Below the pieces are notes generated by a model, which saw only the letters and a program-made list of their open reading frames with translations, did no database searches and was not told the origin of the DNA. A program made the translations under genes and the position numbers. A stretch of 11,015 bases of DNA from Oscillospiraceae bacterium. GTDB lineage: Bacteria > Bacillota > Clostridia > Oscillospirales > Oscillospiraceae. Within the stretch, counting starts at the first letter, position 1. Every line of letters begins with the position of its first letter. This document shows, one piece after another, positions 1 through 6,649 of this stretch. The DNA lies in the NCBI GenBank assembly GCA_016290695.1, contig JAEEUX010000063.1, positions 1 through 11,015 of the forward strand, read 5' to 3'.

Positions 1-1
1 C

Positions 2-1480
2 GCTGATAAGGCGCTGGAGTTTGACGCGAAATACAGCTATACCTTAGCGGAAGGGACGCTCACGATTGAAGACACGAACGCAGGCGGTGGCGGCTCCTCC
101 GGCGGTGGTGGCTCCTCCGGCGGTGGTGGCTCCTCCGGCGGTGGCGGCTCCTCCGGCGGTGGCGGCTCCACTGGCGGCGGTGGTTCCACTGGTGGTGGCG
201 GCTCCTCCGGCGGTGGCGCTGGCGGCGGTGATGGCAGTGCCAGCGGTGACGCAGATAATAAGGCTAAGCCTGAAATAAACACCGAGCCGGACGGAACAGT
301 CAAGGCCGAAGCCAAGGCAGACGATAAGGGTGTTGCAAAGGCTGAGGTCAAGACTGCGGACGTCACGAAGGCAGTCAAGATCGCGGCTGAGAAGAAGGCC
401 GACTCCATCGTTATCGCGCCCGAGGTCTCCGGCGACGCTAAGGAAGTCAAGGTCGAGCTGCCTAAGGCAAGCGTTAACGAGATTGCCAAGAGCACCGACG
501 CGGCGCTGGTCGTCGAGACCGACAAGGGCTCCGTCGAGCTTCCGAACGATACCCTCGCTGAGATTGCCGAGCAGGCAGACGGCGCGAACGTTGAAATATC
601 CGTCGCGGATAAGTCCGTCGAGGACGCGGGCGTTAAGGCAGCGATTGCGGACAAGATTGGCGACGACGTTAAGACCGACAACGCCGCAGTCGCGGAAATC
701 ACCGTCACCTCCGGCAATGAGAAGATAACCACGTTTGGCGGCAAGACCATCAACACGAAAGTCTCCGTCGACGGCAAGAAGGGCTTTGTCGAGGGCAAAA
801 AGTATCTCACCCTCGTCATCAGCGAAAACGGCAAGTGCGAGCTGCTGGCAGGTAAGTGCTCCAAGGGCGCGGACGGCAAGCTGAACGTAGGCATAAAGGT
901 CGGACATCTCAGCACATTTGTAGTTCTCGATAAGGAGCTCAAGAGCTTTGCCGACGCCGAGGCGCACTGGTCGGCTGACGCGGTCGACTTCGCCGTCGCC
1001 AACGGCCTCATGAACGGCACCTCCGACACTGCGTTTGCTCCGAACATGACGCTCAACCGCGCAATGCTTGTAACGATACTCTATCGCCTCGCCGGTTCTC
1101 CCGTTGCCATGGCAACGGACAAGTTCACCGATGTTACGGCGGGTCAGTGGTATTCTGACGCAGTCGCATGGGCGGCGGCAAACGGCATCGTTACCGGCAA
1201 GACCGAAACGACGTTCGCCCCGATGGAGAACATCACGCGCGAGCAGTTCGCCACAATGCTCATGCGCTACTGCAAGTTCGCTGGCATTGACACCGCGAAA
1301 AACGCCGATCTCGGCGCGTTTACCGACAGCGCAAGCATCAGCAGCTACGCCAAGGACGCGCTTGCCTGGGCTAACGCCTCCGGCATAATCACCGGACGCA
1401 CGGCGACGACAATCGCCCCCACCGGCAGCGCAACGCGCGGCGAAGCGGCGACCATGCTCATGCGCTTCATGCAGATGTGA
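2..1480 (+). CDS. SLH-domain cell-surface protein, 3' part (5' end outside window)
   Basis: The frame is open from the left edge to TGA, giving 492 residues with no start in view. In order: about 27 residues that look like the end of a beta-rich surface domain, a Gly/Ser linker (residues 28-69, trailing Gly/Ala/Asp to about 85), a charged beta-rich region (about 95-310) with recurring strand-like pieces such as VKVELPKASVNEIA and GSVELPNDTLAEIA, then three SLH domains starting near residues 316, 375 and 440. Each SLH domain begins FADA or FTD and ends in a (T/N)R-x-x...ML.R helix; the usual ITRAE motif is kept best in repeat 2 (ITREQ) and is altered in 1 (LNRAM) and 3 (ATRGE). SLH triplets are known to anchor exported proteins to pyruvylated wall polysaccharide, so this is inferred to be wall-bound. 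Cysteines at residues 279 and 286 could form a disulfide. Ligand or enzymatic role cannot be told from this part. Confidence 0.93.
   Translation, partial: ADKALEFDAKYSYTLAEGTLTIEDTNAGGGGSSGGGGSSGGGGSSGGGGSSGGGGSTGGGGSTGGGGSSGGGAGGGDGSASGDADNKAKPEINTEPDGTVKAEAKADDKGVAKAEVKTADVTKAVKIAAEKKADSIVIAPEVSGDAKEVKVELPKASVNEIAKSTDAALVVETDKGSVELPNDTLAEIAEQADGANVEISVADKSVEDAGVKAAIADKIGDDVKTDNAAVAEITVTSGNEKITTFGGKTINTKVSVDGKKGFVEGKKYLTLVISENGKCELLAGKCSKGADGKLNVGIKVGHLSTFVVLDKELKSFADAEAHWSADAVDFAVANGLMNGTSDTAFAPNMTLNRAMLVTILYRLAGSPVAMATDKFTDVTAGQWYSDAVAWAAANGIVTGKTETTFAPMENITREQFATMLMRYCKFAGIDTAKNADLGAFTDSASISSYAKDALAWANASGIITGRTATTIAPTGSATRGEAATMLMRFMQM
83..208 (+). repeat. Seven 18-bp tandem repeats encoding GGGGS(S/T)
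   Basis: Seven in-frame 18-bp units lie end to end, starting at 83, 101, 119, 137, 155, 173 and 191. Five encode GGGGSS and two (the fifth and sixth) GGGGST; a decayed unit (GGGAGGGDGSASGD) follows to about 250. The units differ only at third positions and in the Ser/Thr codon, so they look like recent slippage or unequal-crossover copies. The stretch would form a flexible linker between the N-terminal domain and the wall-anchoring half. Confidence 0.97.
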
Positions 1481-1524
1481 TGTTCGCAAAGGGATTACTA
1501 AGAAATAAGGTTTAAAGCCAATCA

Positions 1525-1574
1525 AGGCCCGGGCCGCATTTGCGGCCCGGGCCTGACCTTAATGCTCGATTTTT
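1525..1574 (+). terminator. Very strong hairpin after the SLH gene, probable terminator
   Basis: A perfect 14-bp inverted repeat (arms 1525-1538 and 1541-1554, core GGCCCGGGCCGCA) lies 45 bases after the SLH stop codon. A further possible outer pairing of TAAGGT (1506-1511) with ACCTTA (1556-1561) extends it. The only T-run (1570-1574) comes about 15 bases after the stem, so it is not a textbook U-tract; termination is likely but the hairpin could also act as a 3' end stabiliser. Confidence 0.65.
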
Positions 1575-1609
1575 AAATCGTTTTGCGTGGACTGGGCTGT
1601 TATGCGCCA

Positions 1610-1637
1610 TTGAAAAAAACAATAAATGTGATATACT
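1610..1637 (+). promoter_or_regulatory. SigA-type promoter for the HD-domain gene
   Basis: A TTGAAA -35 box (1610-1615) and a TATACT -10 box (1632-1637) are 16 bases apart, with an extended -10 TG at 1629-1630. The predicted transcript would start near 1644 and reach the ribosome binding site AAGAGG at 1671-1676. Confidence 0.7.
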
Positions 1638-1682
1638 TCTATTAATGATTGCCGGACAATCAAAAACGAAAAGAGGTATATT

Positions 1683-2267
1683 ATGGACGCGGGAATTACG
1701 AGGCAGCAGGCTTTGGGTCTGCTGAAAAAATACAATAAGGAAGAATTTCACATCCAGCACGCGCTGACCGTCGAGGGGTGTATGCGTTATTTCGCCGATA
1801 CGCTCGGCTTTGGCGCGGATGCTGATTTTTGGGCGCTTTGCGGCCTTTTGCACGATGTGGATTTTGAAAACTGGCCGGAGGAGCACTGCGTTAAGGCTCC
1901 CGAGCTTCTGGCTGAGATAGGGTGCAGCGAGGCGCTTGTCCACGCCGTCTGCTCACACGGTTTCGGCATCTGCTGCGAGGTTGAGCCGAAGGAAACAATG
2001 GAAAAGGTGCTTTTCGCAGTTGATGAGCTCACGGGGCTTATCGGCGCGGCGGCTAAAATGCGCCCCTCAAAAAGCTGCACGGACATGGAACTGTCCAGCC
2101 TTAAAAAGAAATACAAGGATAAAAAATTCGCCGCAGGCTGCTCACGCGACATAATTGAGCGTGGGGCGCAGATGCTCGGCTGGGAACTCGATGAGCTTCT
2201 TCAGAAGAGTCTAGACGCAATGAAAAGCTGTGAGGCGGCTGTGAACGCCGCCATGAGCGCACAGTGA
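1683..2267 (+). CDS. Small HD-domain phosphohydrolase
   Basis: The protein has 194 residues. It shows the HD superfamily metal-binding pattern: H26 in HIQHAL, H57-D58 in GLLHDVDFE, then H92 (CSHGFG) and D114 in FAVDELTGLI. HD enzymes are known metal-dependent phosphohydrolases, often acting on nucleotides; this single-domain form is a common bacterial type without a firmly assigned substrate. The ATG at 1683 follows AAGAGG by 6 bases and the promoter just upstream fits it. No membrane segment or signal peptide is seen, so it should be cytoplasmic. The next gene starts 27 bases downstream in the same direction and probably shares its transcript. Family assignment is secure; substrate is unknown. 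Confidence 0.85.
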   Translation: MDAGITRQQALGLLKKYNKEEFHIQHALTVEGCMRYFADTLGFGADADFWALCGLLHDVDFENWPEEHCVKAPELLAEIGCSEALVHAVCSHGFGICCEVEPKETMEKVLFAVDELTGLIGAAAKMRPSKSCTDMELSSLKKKYKDKKFAAGCSRDIIERGAQMLGWELDELLQKSLDAMKSCEAAVNAAMSAQ

Positions 2268-2294
2268 AATAAAGATGCATGGAGGAAATAAGCA

Positions 2295-3362
2295 TTGAAG
2301 CCTTCCATATGGAAAAATGAGACGGTTATCGGCGCGATAGTCAGTAACCTTGGCTTCCTTGCGCCTTTTTTCCTCCTTGCGCTTCTTTTTGCCTGCCTTG
2401 CGTTTGGCTTCCGGCTCGGAACGGCGGGCTACGCCCTTTACCTTGCGCTGCTCACGGCGGATTACATGATATGCCGTCTCACCCGAACGCGGCTGAACGA
2501 GGCGTTGTTTCGTCTGCTTTCGCTCACGCCGCCTGAGGATACGCCCGCCCTAAGCCTCGATTACCGCAGCCTTGCCTTTGCTTCCTGCGTTTACGCGGCG
2601 GCTGTTGTTATTCTTGCTTCGGCACTGTTCATCGCCGGAGCGGAAGCGTTGTCAATGATTTTAGTTACCCTCGCCGCGGCGGCCTATGAGCTTTTTATAG
2701 ACTCAGCGCGAGACAGCGTGAAGAACGGCGAGGACATGCCGCTTGAATTCCGGCGGCGCTTTTACGTTTATTCCTATGCGCCGGACGAGGGTTTCGGGGA
2801 ATATGAAATTGCTTCGCTCGGAATTTTCGAGCCCTTTTTGCGGCTCTACAGCAGCGATATGCTGGAGGCTTCGCTCGACGGGGAAGAATTTGCCACGGCG
2901 GATTTAGCGCTTTATTCGGAGCTGGAGGGCGTTCAGACGCGTATATTCAACGGCTTTGTCCTGCGCTTGGAGCATGAGCTCCCGGTCACTGACCGGCTGC
3001 TCGTTTCTTCAATCGAAACGCCGTATCTAAGGAAAGAAGGCATGATACCCGTGAGGGCGGGCAGACCCTCGTTTGACTACCGCTTCAGCGCCTGCTGCGA
3101 CAGCGCCGAGGGCGGCGCGGAGATGCTGACGCCTGCGCTCAGTGCGGGCATGGACAGGCTCGCCGCCTATGCATACGACAGGATAATAATGTATATGACC
3201 GAGCGCTTCTTTTATCTTTTTGCCGCAAGTCCGGATGAGCTTTTTGACGCGCGCGGCATCCGCCGTGAGAAAAGCCCGGAGGCGTTGCGCCGCCGTGCGG
3301 AGTATCTTTACGAGCTTGTGAAAAATATGGACTTTCTTCGGCCAGAAGCGCCAAATTTATAA
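2295..3362 (+). CDS. Four-helix membrane protein of unknown function (TTG start)
   Basis: The protein has 355 residues. The start is TTG, chosen because GGAGGA (2281-2286) lies 8 bases upstream and the hydrophobic N-terminus begins right after it. Two pairs of hydrophobic segments lie near residues 18-38/42-60 and 93-113/116-135, each pair a likely membrane hairpin. The remaining 220 residues are soluble and probably cytoplasmic, ending in an arginine-rich helix. The layout, with two N-terminal membrane pairs and a soluble part containing RIFNGFVLRLE, is loosely reminiscent of DUF3137-type proteins, but I cannot confirm this and no catalytic motif is visible. It probably forms a two-gene operon with the HD gene, so a shared membrane-associated role is possible but unproven. 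Confidence 0.8.
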   Translation: MKPSIWKNETVIGAIVSNLGFLAPFFLLALLFACLAFGFRLGTAGYALYLALLTADYMICRLTRTRLNEALFRLLSLTPPEDTPALSLDYRSLAFASCVYAAAVVILASALFIAGAEALSMILVTLAAAAYELFIDSARDSVKNGEDMPLEFRRRFYVYSYAPDEGFGEYEIASLGIFEPFLRLYSSDMLEASLDGEEFATADLALYSELEGVQTRIFNGFVLRLEHELPVTDRLLVSSIETPYLRKEGMIPVRAGRPSFDYRFSACCDSAEGGAEMLTPALSAGMDRLAAYAYDRIIMYMTERFFYLFAASPDELFDARGIRREKSPEALRRRAEYLYELVKNMDFLRPEAPNL

Positions 3363-3430
3363 ACGAACACGTTTTGCTTTTTTCATTTTTCGCCCAAAAA
3401 ACCGAAAAATCGGCCGCGTTTTTTTATTTT
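3361..3430 (+). terminator. Weak T-rich termination region
   Basis: After the membrane-protein stop there is a 5-bp hairpin (AAACG 3361-3365, CGTTT 3370-3374) followed by T-rich sequence, then a 4-bp hairpin (CCGA 3402-3405, TCGG 3410-3413) five bases ahead of a run of seven T's. Either could end transcription, but the stems are short. Confidence 0.35.
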
Positions 3431-3432
3431 GA

Positions 3433-3461
3433 TTTACAAAACCGAATGTTTGTGATACAAT
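3433..3461 (+). promoter_or_regulatory. SigA-type promoter for the ferredoxin gene
   Basis: TTTACA (3433-3438) and TACAAT (3456-3461) are separated by 17 bases, with an extended -10 TG at 3453-3454. An overlapping TATACT (3461-3466) is a weaker alternative -10. It leaves a leader of about 55 bases before the ferredoxin ATG. Confidence 0.75.
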
Positions 3462-3524
3462 ATACTGGTATTAGGCTGTAATAACGTAATCAATATATGA
3501 TTATTTGCGGAGGTTATTCAGAAC

Positions 3525-3908
3525 ATGAAAAAGGTAAAGGTAAAAGACGCTTCCAAATGCTATGCTTGCTTCCAGTGTATGGTTGCCTGCTCCACCGCGT
3601 TCTACAAGGAGTTTGATCAGGATAAGTCCTGCATCCGCGTAGGCAACAAGAAGGACGGCAGCTTGATGATTTATGCCTGCCCGCAGTGCGGCAAGTGCGC
3701 CGCTGCCTGCGAGCATGAGGCTATCAAGCAGAATGCTAAGGGAGTTTACATGATAGATAAGAAGGCTTGCGTCGGCTGCGGCAAGTGCGTTGAGGCATGC
3801 CCCTTCGGCGTCCTTGTAAAGGTCGGCGATACGCCGAGCAAGTGCATCGCATGCGGCAAGTGCGTAAGAGAGTGCCCGATGGAGGTTCTTGAGCTCGTCG
3901 AGGACTAA
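3525..3908 (+). CDS. Four-cluster 4Fe-4S ferredoxin-like electron carrier
   Basis: The protein has 127 residues and four CxxCxxCxxxC motifs: C12-C22, C52-C62, C82-C92 and C107-C117. The last two are followed by proline as in classic bacterial ferredoxins. Sixteen ligands imply four [4Fe-4S] clusters; C36 is an extra cysteine. This arrangement resembles the electron-transfer subunits of multi-subunit oxidoreductases (DmsB/HycB-like or aldehyde-ferredoxin-oxidoreductase partners). There is no twin-arginine signal or membrane segment, so it should be cytoplasmic. Ribosome binding site GGAGG at 3509-3513, 11 bases before ATG, is slightly far. It has its own promoter and terminator and no catalytic subunit nearby, so its redox partner is unknown. 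Confidence 0.9.
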   Translation: MKKVKVKDASKCYACFQCMVACSTAFYKEFDQDKSCIRVGNKKDGSLMIYACPQCGKCAAACEHEAIKQNAKGVYMIDKKACVGCGKCVEACPFGVLVKVGDTPSKCIACGKCVRECPMEVLELVED

Positions 3909-3922
3909 GGAGCAAAATTTTT

Positions 3923-3958
3923 CGCCGGGACGATTTGACGGTCGTTCCGGCGTTTCCT
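3923..3958 (+). terminator. Intrinsic terminator after the ferredoxin gene
   Basis: An 11-bp stem (CGCCGGGACGA 3923-3933 with TCGTTCCGGCG 3942-3952, one G-U pair) with an 8-base loop is followed by TTTCCTTG. The stem is strong and the U-tract only moderate. Confidence 0.7.
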
Positions 3959-3997
3959 TGTCTGAGCGAAAATATTCGAAAATATTGCGTAAACTAC

Positions 3998-4026
3998 TTG
4001 ACAATTATCCGCGCGGATGCTACAAT
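3998..4026 (+). promoter_or_regulatory. Near-consensus SigA promoter of the rplU-rpmA operon
   Basis: TTGACA (3998-4003) is a perfect -35 box; TACAAT (4021-4026) is one base off the -10 consensus; the spacer is 17 bases and has an extended -10 TG at 4018-4019. This is the best-scoring promoter in the window by eye, as expected for ribosomal protein genes. Confidence 0.9.
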
Positions 4027-4032
4027 ATCATA

Positions 4033-4118
4033 GCCGCTTTGAAAGGGTTTTCAAGCCGCCGCCGCATACCGCGTCTGCGCGCCCGGGATAGCGAGACTTA
4101 TATATAGGAAGGTGCAAT
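4033..4118 (+). promoter_or_regulatory. 5' leader of rplU, possible L21-type autoregulatory leader
   Basis: About 85 bases separate the predicted start of transcription from the rplU ATG. A 6-bp hairpin (TTGAAA 4039-4044, TTTCAA 4049-4054) and a short GC-rich CGCG/CGCG hairpin near 4070-4081 precede the ribosome binding site GGAAGG (4107-4112). Firmicutes rplU operons are known to carry an L21 leader element; I cannot match this stretch to that consensus by eye, so this is only a candidate. Confidence 0.35.
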
Positions 4119-4436
4119 ATGCTGCACGCAATTATTGTTACCGGCGGCAAGCAGTACAGAGTCGGCGAAGGCGACGTCGTTTTCGTTGAGAAGCTCGGTG
4201 CTGAGGCCGGCGAAGAAGTCGTTTTCGACAATGTCCTTGCAGTAGTCGGAGACGGAGTGGCGAATTTCGGCGCTCCCACCGTCGCGGGCGCTAAGGTTAC
4301 CGCGAAGGTAGTTAAGAACGGAAAAGGCAAGAAGATTCACATCTTCAAGTATAAGCCCAAAAAAGGCTACAGAAGACGTCAGGGCCACAGACAGCCCTAT
4401 ACGCAGGTTCAGATCGAAAGCATCGTAACCGCGTAA
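4119..4436 (+). CDS. rplU: 50S ribosomal protein L21
   Basis: The protein has 105 residues, the usual length for bL21. It begins MLHAIIVTGGKQYRVGEGD and carries the conserved C-terminal segment with KYKPKKGYRRRQGHRQ followed by YTQVQI. L21 binds 23S rRNA in the large subunit. GGAAGG lies 6 bases before the ATG. It is the first gene of the operon behind the near-consensus promoter and is followed after 40 bases by rpmA. Confidence 0.98.
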   Translation: MLHAIIVTGGKQYRVGEGDVVFVEKLGAEAGEEVVFDNVLAVVGDGVANFGAPTVAGAKVTAKVVKNGKGKKIHIFKYKPKKGYRRRQGHRQPYTQVQIESIVTA

Positions 4437-4476
4437 TTTTATTTGTTTTCATCAGTATATTTGGAGGTGTAATCTC

Positions 4477-4737
4477 ATGGCACATAAAAAAGGAATGGGC
4501 TCGACCAAGAATGGTCGTGACAGTAAATCCAAGCGTCTTGGTCCCAAGAGAGCTGACGGTCAGTTCGTGCTCGCCGGCAACGTTCTCGTAACTCAGCGCG
4601 GCACCAAGATCCATCCCGGCACCAACGTCGGCAGAGGCAGCAACGATACCCTTTTCGCTCTCAAGAGCGGCGTTGTCCGTTTCGAGCGTCTCGGCAAGGA
4701 TCGCAAGAAGGTCTCTGTTTACGAGGCAGCCGAATAA
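4477..4737 (+). CDS. rpmA: 50S ribosomal protein L27, without cleavable N-terminal extension
   Basis: The protein has 86 residues. It begins MAHKKGMGSTKNGRDS; the conserved core KRLGPKRADGQFV, QRGTKIHPGTNVGRG and the end DRKKVSVY are Firmicutes-like. L27 reaches the peptidyl-transferase centre through its N-terminal tail. In most Firmicutes that tail is exposed by Prp cleaving a short extension after a phenylalanine; here the ATG sits directly before the mature-type sequence. GGAGGTG (4463-4469) lies 7 bases upstream and the codons before the ATG give no in-frame start for an extension. The prp gene normally found between rplU and rpmA is missing: only 40 bases separate them. Confidence 0.97.
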   Translation: MAHKKGMGSTKNGRDSKSKRLGPKRADGQFVLAGNVLVTQRGTKIHPGTNVGRGSNDTLFALKSGVVRFERLGKDRKKVSVYEAAE

Positions 4738-4757
4738 TCAGTTTCAGCAAGATTTCA

Positions 4758-4790
4758 CAAGACCGGCTTTTGCCGGTCTTGTTCTTTTTC
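4758..4790 (+). terminator. Intrinsic terminator between rpmA and obg
   Basis: A perfect 10-bp stem (CAAGACCGGC 4758-4767, GCCGGTCTTG 4772-4781) with a TTTT loop is followed by TTCTTTTTC. The obg ribosome binding site AAGGAGG starts at 4792, so the terminator abuts the translation start region of the next gene. It should end most rplU-rpmA transcripts and let obg be reached by read-through or an internal promoter. Confidence 0.9.
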
Positions 4791-4806
4791 TAAGGAGGCG
4801 ATACTC

Positions 4807-6075
4807 ATGTTTGTCGATAAAGTTTCCATAACCGTCACGGCGGGCAACGGCGGCAACGGCGCGATAGCGTTCCACAGGGAAAAATACGTCGCTGCGGGCG
4901 GCCCGGATGGCGGCGACGGCGGCAAGGGCGGCAGCGTCATTTTCAAGGCGGACGATAATATGTCTACGCTCATGGACTTCCGCTATAAGCGCAAATACGT
5001 CGCTCAGAACGGAGTGGACGGTCAGGGCGGGATGAAATCCGGCAAGGACGGTGAAAACCTTGTTATCCGCGTTCCCCGCGGGACGCTCGTGAAGGATAAG
5101 GAAACGGGCGGCATTATTTTCGATATTTCCGGTGACGGGGAATACGTCGTCGCCAAGGGCGGCAGAGGCGGCTGGGGCAACCGACGTTTCGCCACGGCTA
5201 CGCGGCAGGCGCCGCGCTTTGCCAAAAACGGCCTGCGCGGACAGAAGCGCGAAATCGTCCTTGAACTGAAGCTGCTCGCGGACGTTGGACTCGTCGGCTT
5301 CCCGAACGTCGGCAAGTCTACCCTCCTTTCCGTCGTTTCAAAGGCGCATCCCAAGATAGCAAATTACCACTTTACGACGCTTTACCCCAACCTCGGCGTC
5401 GTCTATGCCGGGGAGGGCAGCTCCTTCGTCATGGCCGATATTCCGGGCATCATAGAGGGCGCGAGTGAGGGCGCGGGGCTCGGGCATGATTTCCTGCGCC
5501 ATGTCGAGCGCTGCCGCCTGCTCGTCCACGTGGTGGATGTTTCCGGCAGCGAGGGGCGCGACCCTATAGCCGATTTTGAGGCGATAAACGAGGAGCTTGT
5601 GCGCTATAATTCGGAGCTTGCATCGCGCCCGCAGATAGTGGCCGCGAACAAATGCGATATTGCGGATGCCGCAGCCGTGGAAAGCGTCCGCGACTACGTT
5701 GAGGCAAAGGGACACAAATTCTTTGAAATTTCCGCCGCGACGCATAAGGGCGTTTCCGAGCTTGTGGCGCAGACGGCGGAGGAGCTTTCCAAGCTCCCGC
5801 CCATACAGGTCTTTGAGCCGGATTACGTTGAGCCCGAGCCGAAGCTCGGAACGAGCGACGAGCTCACTATCGAGGTCGAGGACGGCGTATACTATATCAG
5901 CGGCGCGTGGATGGAGCGGCTTCTCGGCGGCATAAACTTCTCGGACACCGAGTCAAAGATGTATTTTGACCGGACTCTCCGCACAAGCGGCCTCTTCGAG
6001 CGCCTTGAGGAAATGGGCATCAGCGAGGGCGACATCGTTAGCATCTACGACATGGAGTTTGAGTACAGGCGCTGA
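4807..6075 (+). CDS. obg: Obg-family ribosome-assembly GTPase
   Basis: The protein has 422 residues, close to the usual Firmicutes length near 430, with all three domains. The glycine-rich Obg fold covers about 1-158 (AGNGGNGAIAFHREKYVAAG, GGPDGGDGGKGG). The GTPase domain runs from about 159 to 325, with G1 GFPNVGKS 164-171, switch threonines at 190-191, G3 DIPG 211-214, G4 NKCD 281-284 and G5 SAA near 309-311. The C-terminal OCT domain covers about 345-422. Obg proteins take part in late 50S assembly, bind (p)ppGpp and in sporulating species link GTP state to sporulation. AAGGAGG (4792-4798) is 8 bases before the ATG. All nucleotide-binding motifs are intact. Confidence 0.98.
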   Translation: MFVDKVSITVTAGNGGNGAIAFHREKYVAAGGPDGGDGGKGGSVIFKADDNMSTLMDFRYKRKYVAQNGVDGQGGMKSGKDGENLVIRVPRGTLVKDKETGGIIFDISGDGEYVVAKGGRGGWGNRRFATATRQAPRFAKNGLRGQKREIVLELKLLADVGLVGFPNVGKSTLLSVVSKAHPKIANYHFTTLYPNLGVVYAGEGSSFVMADIPGIIEGASEGAGLGHDFLRHVERCRLLVHVVDVSGSEGRDPIADFEAINEELVRYNSELASRPQIVAANKCDIADAAAVESVRDYVEAKGHKFFEISAATHKGVSELVAQTAEELSKLPPIQVFEPDYVEPEPKLGTSDELTIEVEDGVYYISGAWMERLLGGINFSDTESKMYFDRTLRTSGLFERLEEMGISEGDIVSIYDMEFEYRR

Positions 6076-6126
6076 CGCTTTGCCCTGAAATGTCGGAAAA
6101 CGCGGCTGAAATGTCATTTTATGGCG

Positions 6127-6155
6127 TTTACAATTATAAGAAATTGTGATATTAT
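6127..6155 (+). promoter_or_regulatory. SigA-type promoter for the small membrane protein pair
   Basis: TTTACA (6127-6132) and TATTAT (6150-6155) are 17 bases apart with an extended -10 TG at 6147-6148. It leaves a leader of about 60 bases to the first ATG at 6223. Confidence 0.75.
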
Positions 6156-6222
6156 TTACTCGTAAGAAGGAAGCACGGCAAGACCAAAGCCAAACAGTTT
6201 TTCCGAAAAGGAGGAATCAAAT

Positions 6223-6420
6223 ATGGGAGGCAATGCTTTACCGCCTGAGTTCCTGAAAATGCGCGAGGAAATGATGCGCTTTAACGCTCTTAAGGACATC
6301 AAGAACAAAAAGGACATGAACCCAAGACGTGACGTGAAGTATATTTTCATCACCTTCGGCGTCATAGCGGCGATAATTGCCGGCTTGTTTTTGATTCCAT
6401 ATCTGGCGCAGACTCTGTAA
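6223..6420 (+). CDS. Small single-pass membrane protein, paralogue 1
   Basis: The protein has 65 residues. A perfect AAGGAGG (6208-6214) lies 8 bases before the ATG, and a good promoter is upstream, so it is very likely translated. Residues 1-30 look like a charged amphipathic helix (PPEFLKMREEMMRFNALKDI), followed by IKNKK and a basic PRR hinge; residues 40-62 are one hydrophobic membrane helix. The positive charges before the helix predict a cytoplasmic N-terminus. It is about 30% identical to the next gene over its whole length by hand alignment. I do not recognise the family. Co-transcription of two paralogues suggests a hetero-oligomer or a duplicated regulator. Confidence 0.85.
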   Translation: MGGNALPPEFLKMREEMMRFNALKDIKNKKDMNPRRDVKYIFITFGVIAAIIAGLFLIPYLAQTL

Positions 6421-6436
6421 ACGGAGGCGCGGCAGC

Positions 6437-6649
6437 ATGAGCGGAGGAAAGCCGGATGAATTCAAGCAGATTCATGATGAAGTTATGCTTCTCAAGGAAT
6501 TCAGAGGTATTAAAAACAAGGAAAAGGTCACGAGCCCTAAGCGGAATGTGTCGTTTATATTTGTCGTTCTCGGCATTTGGGCGGCGATACTTTTGGGACT
6601 TGTGATACTCAATTTCGTGGGCAAATATTTCACTTCTTTTATAGCGTAG
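6437..6649 (+). CDS. Small single-pass membrane protein, paralogue 2
   Basis: The protein has 70 residues and starts 17 bases after the previous stop, with GGAGG (6423-6427) 9 bases upstream. It repeats the layout of its neighbour: a charged N-terminal helix starting PDEFKQIHDEVM, the motif IKNK at 25-28, basic SPKR at 33-36, and a membrane helix at about 40-62. Shared residues include EF, IKNK, P-x-R, V38, IF 41-42, G46, AAI 49-51 and GL 54-55, with a single one-residue insertion. The C-terminus extends five residues further. The function is unknown; same operon as paralogue 1. Confidence 0.85.
   Translation: MSGGKPDEFKQIHDEVMLLKEFRGIKNKEKVTSPKRNVSFIFVVLGIWAAILLGLVILNFVGKYFTSFIA

Noticed and set aside
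37..1525. Long minus-strand frames opposite the SLH gene, including a proline-rich repeat protein
   Set aside because: They are the mirror of the GGGGSS repeats and GC-rich codons of the plus-strand gene; they have no domain features, and SLH motifs on the plus strand are unmistakable.
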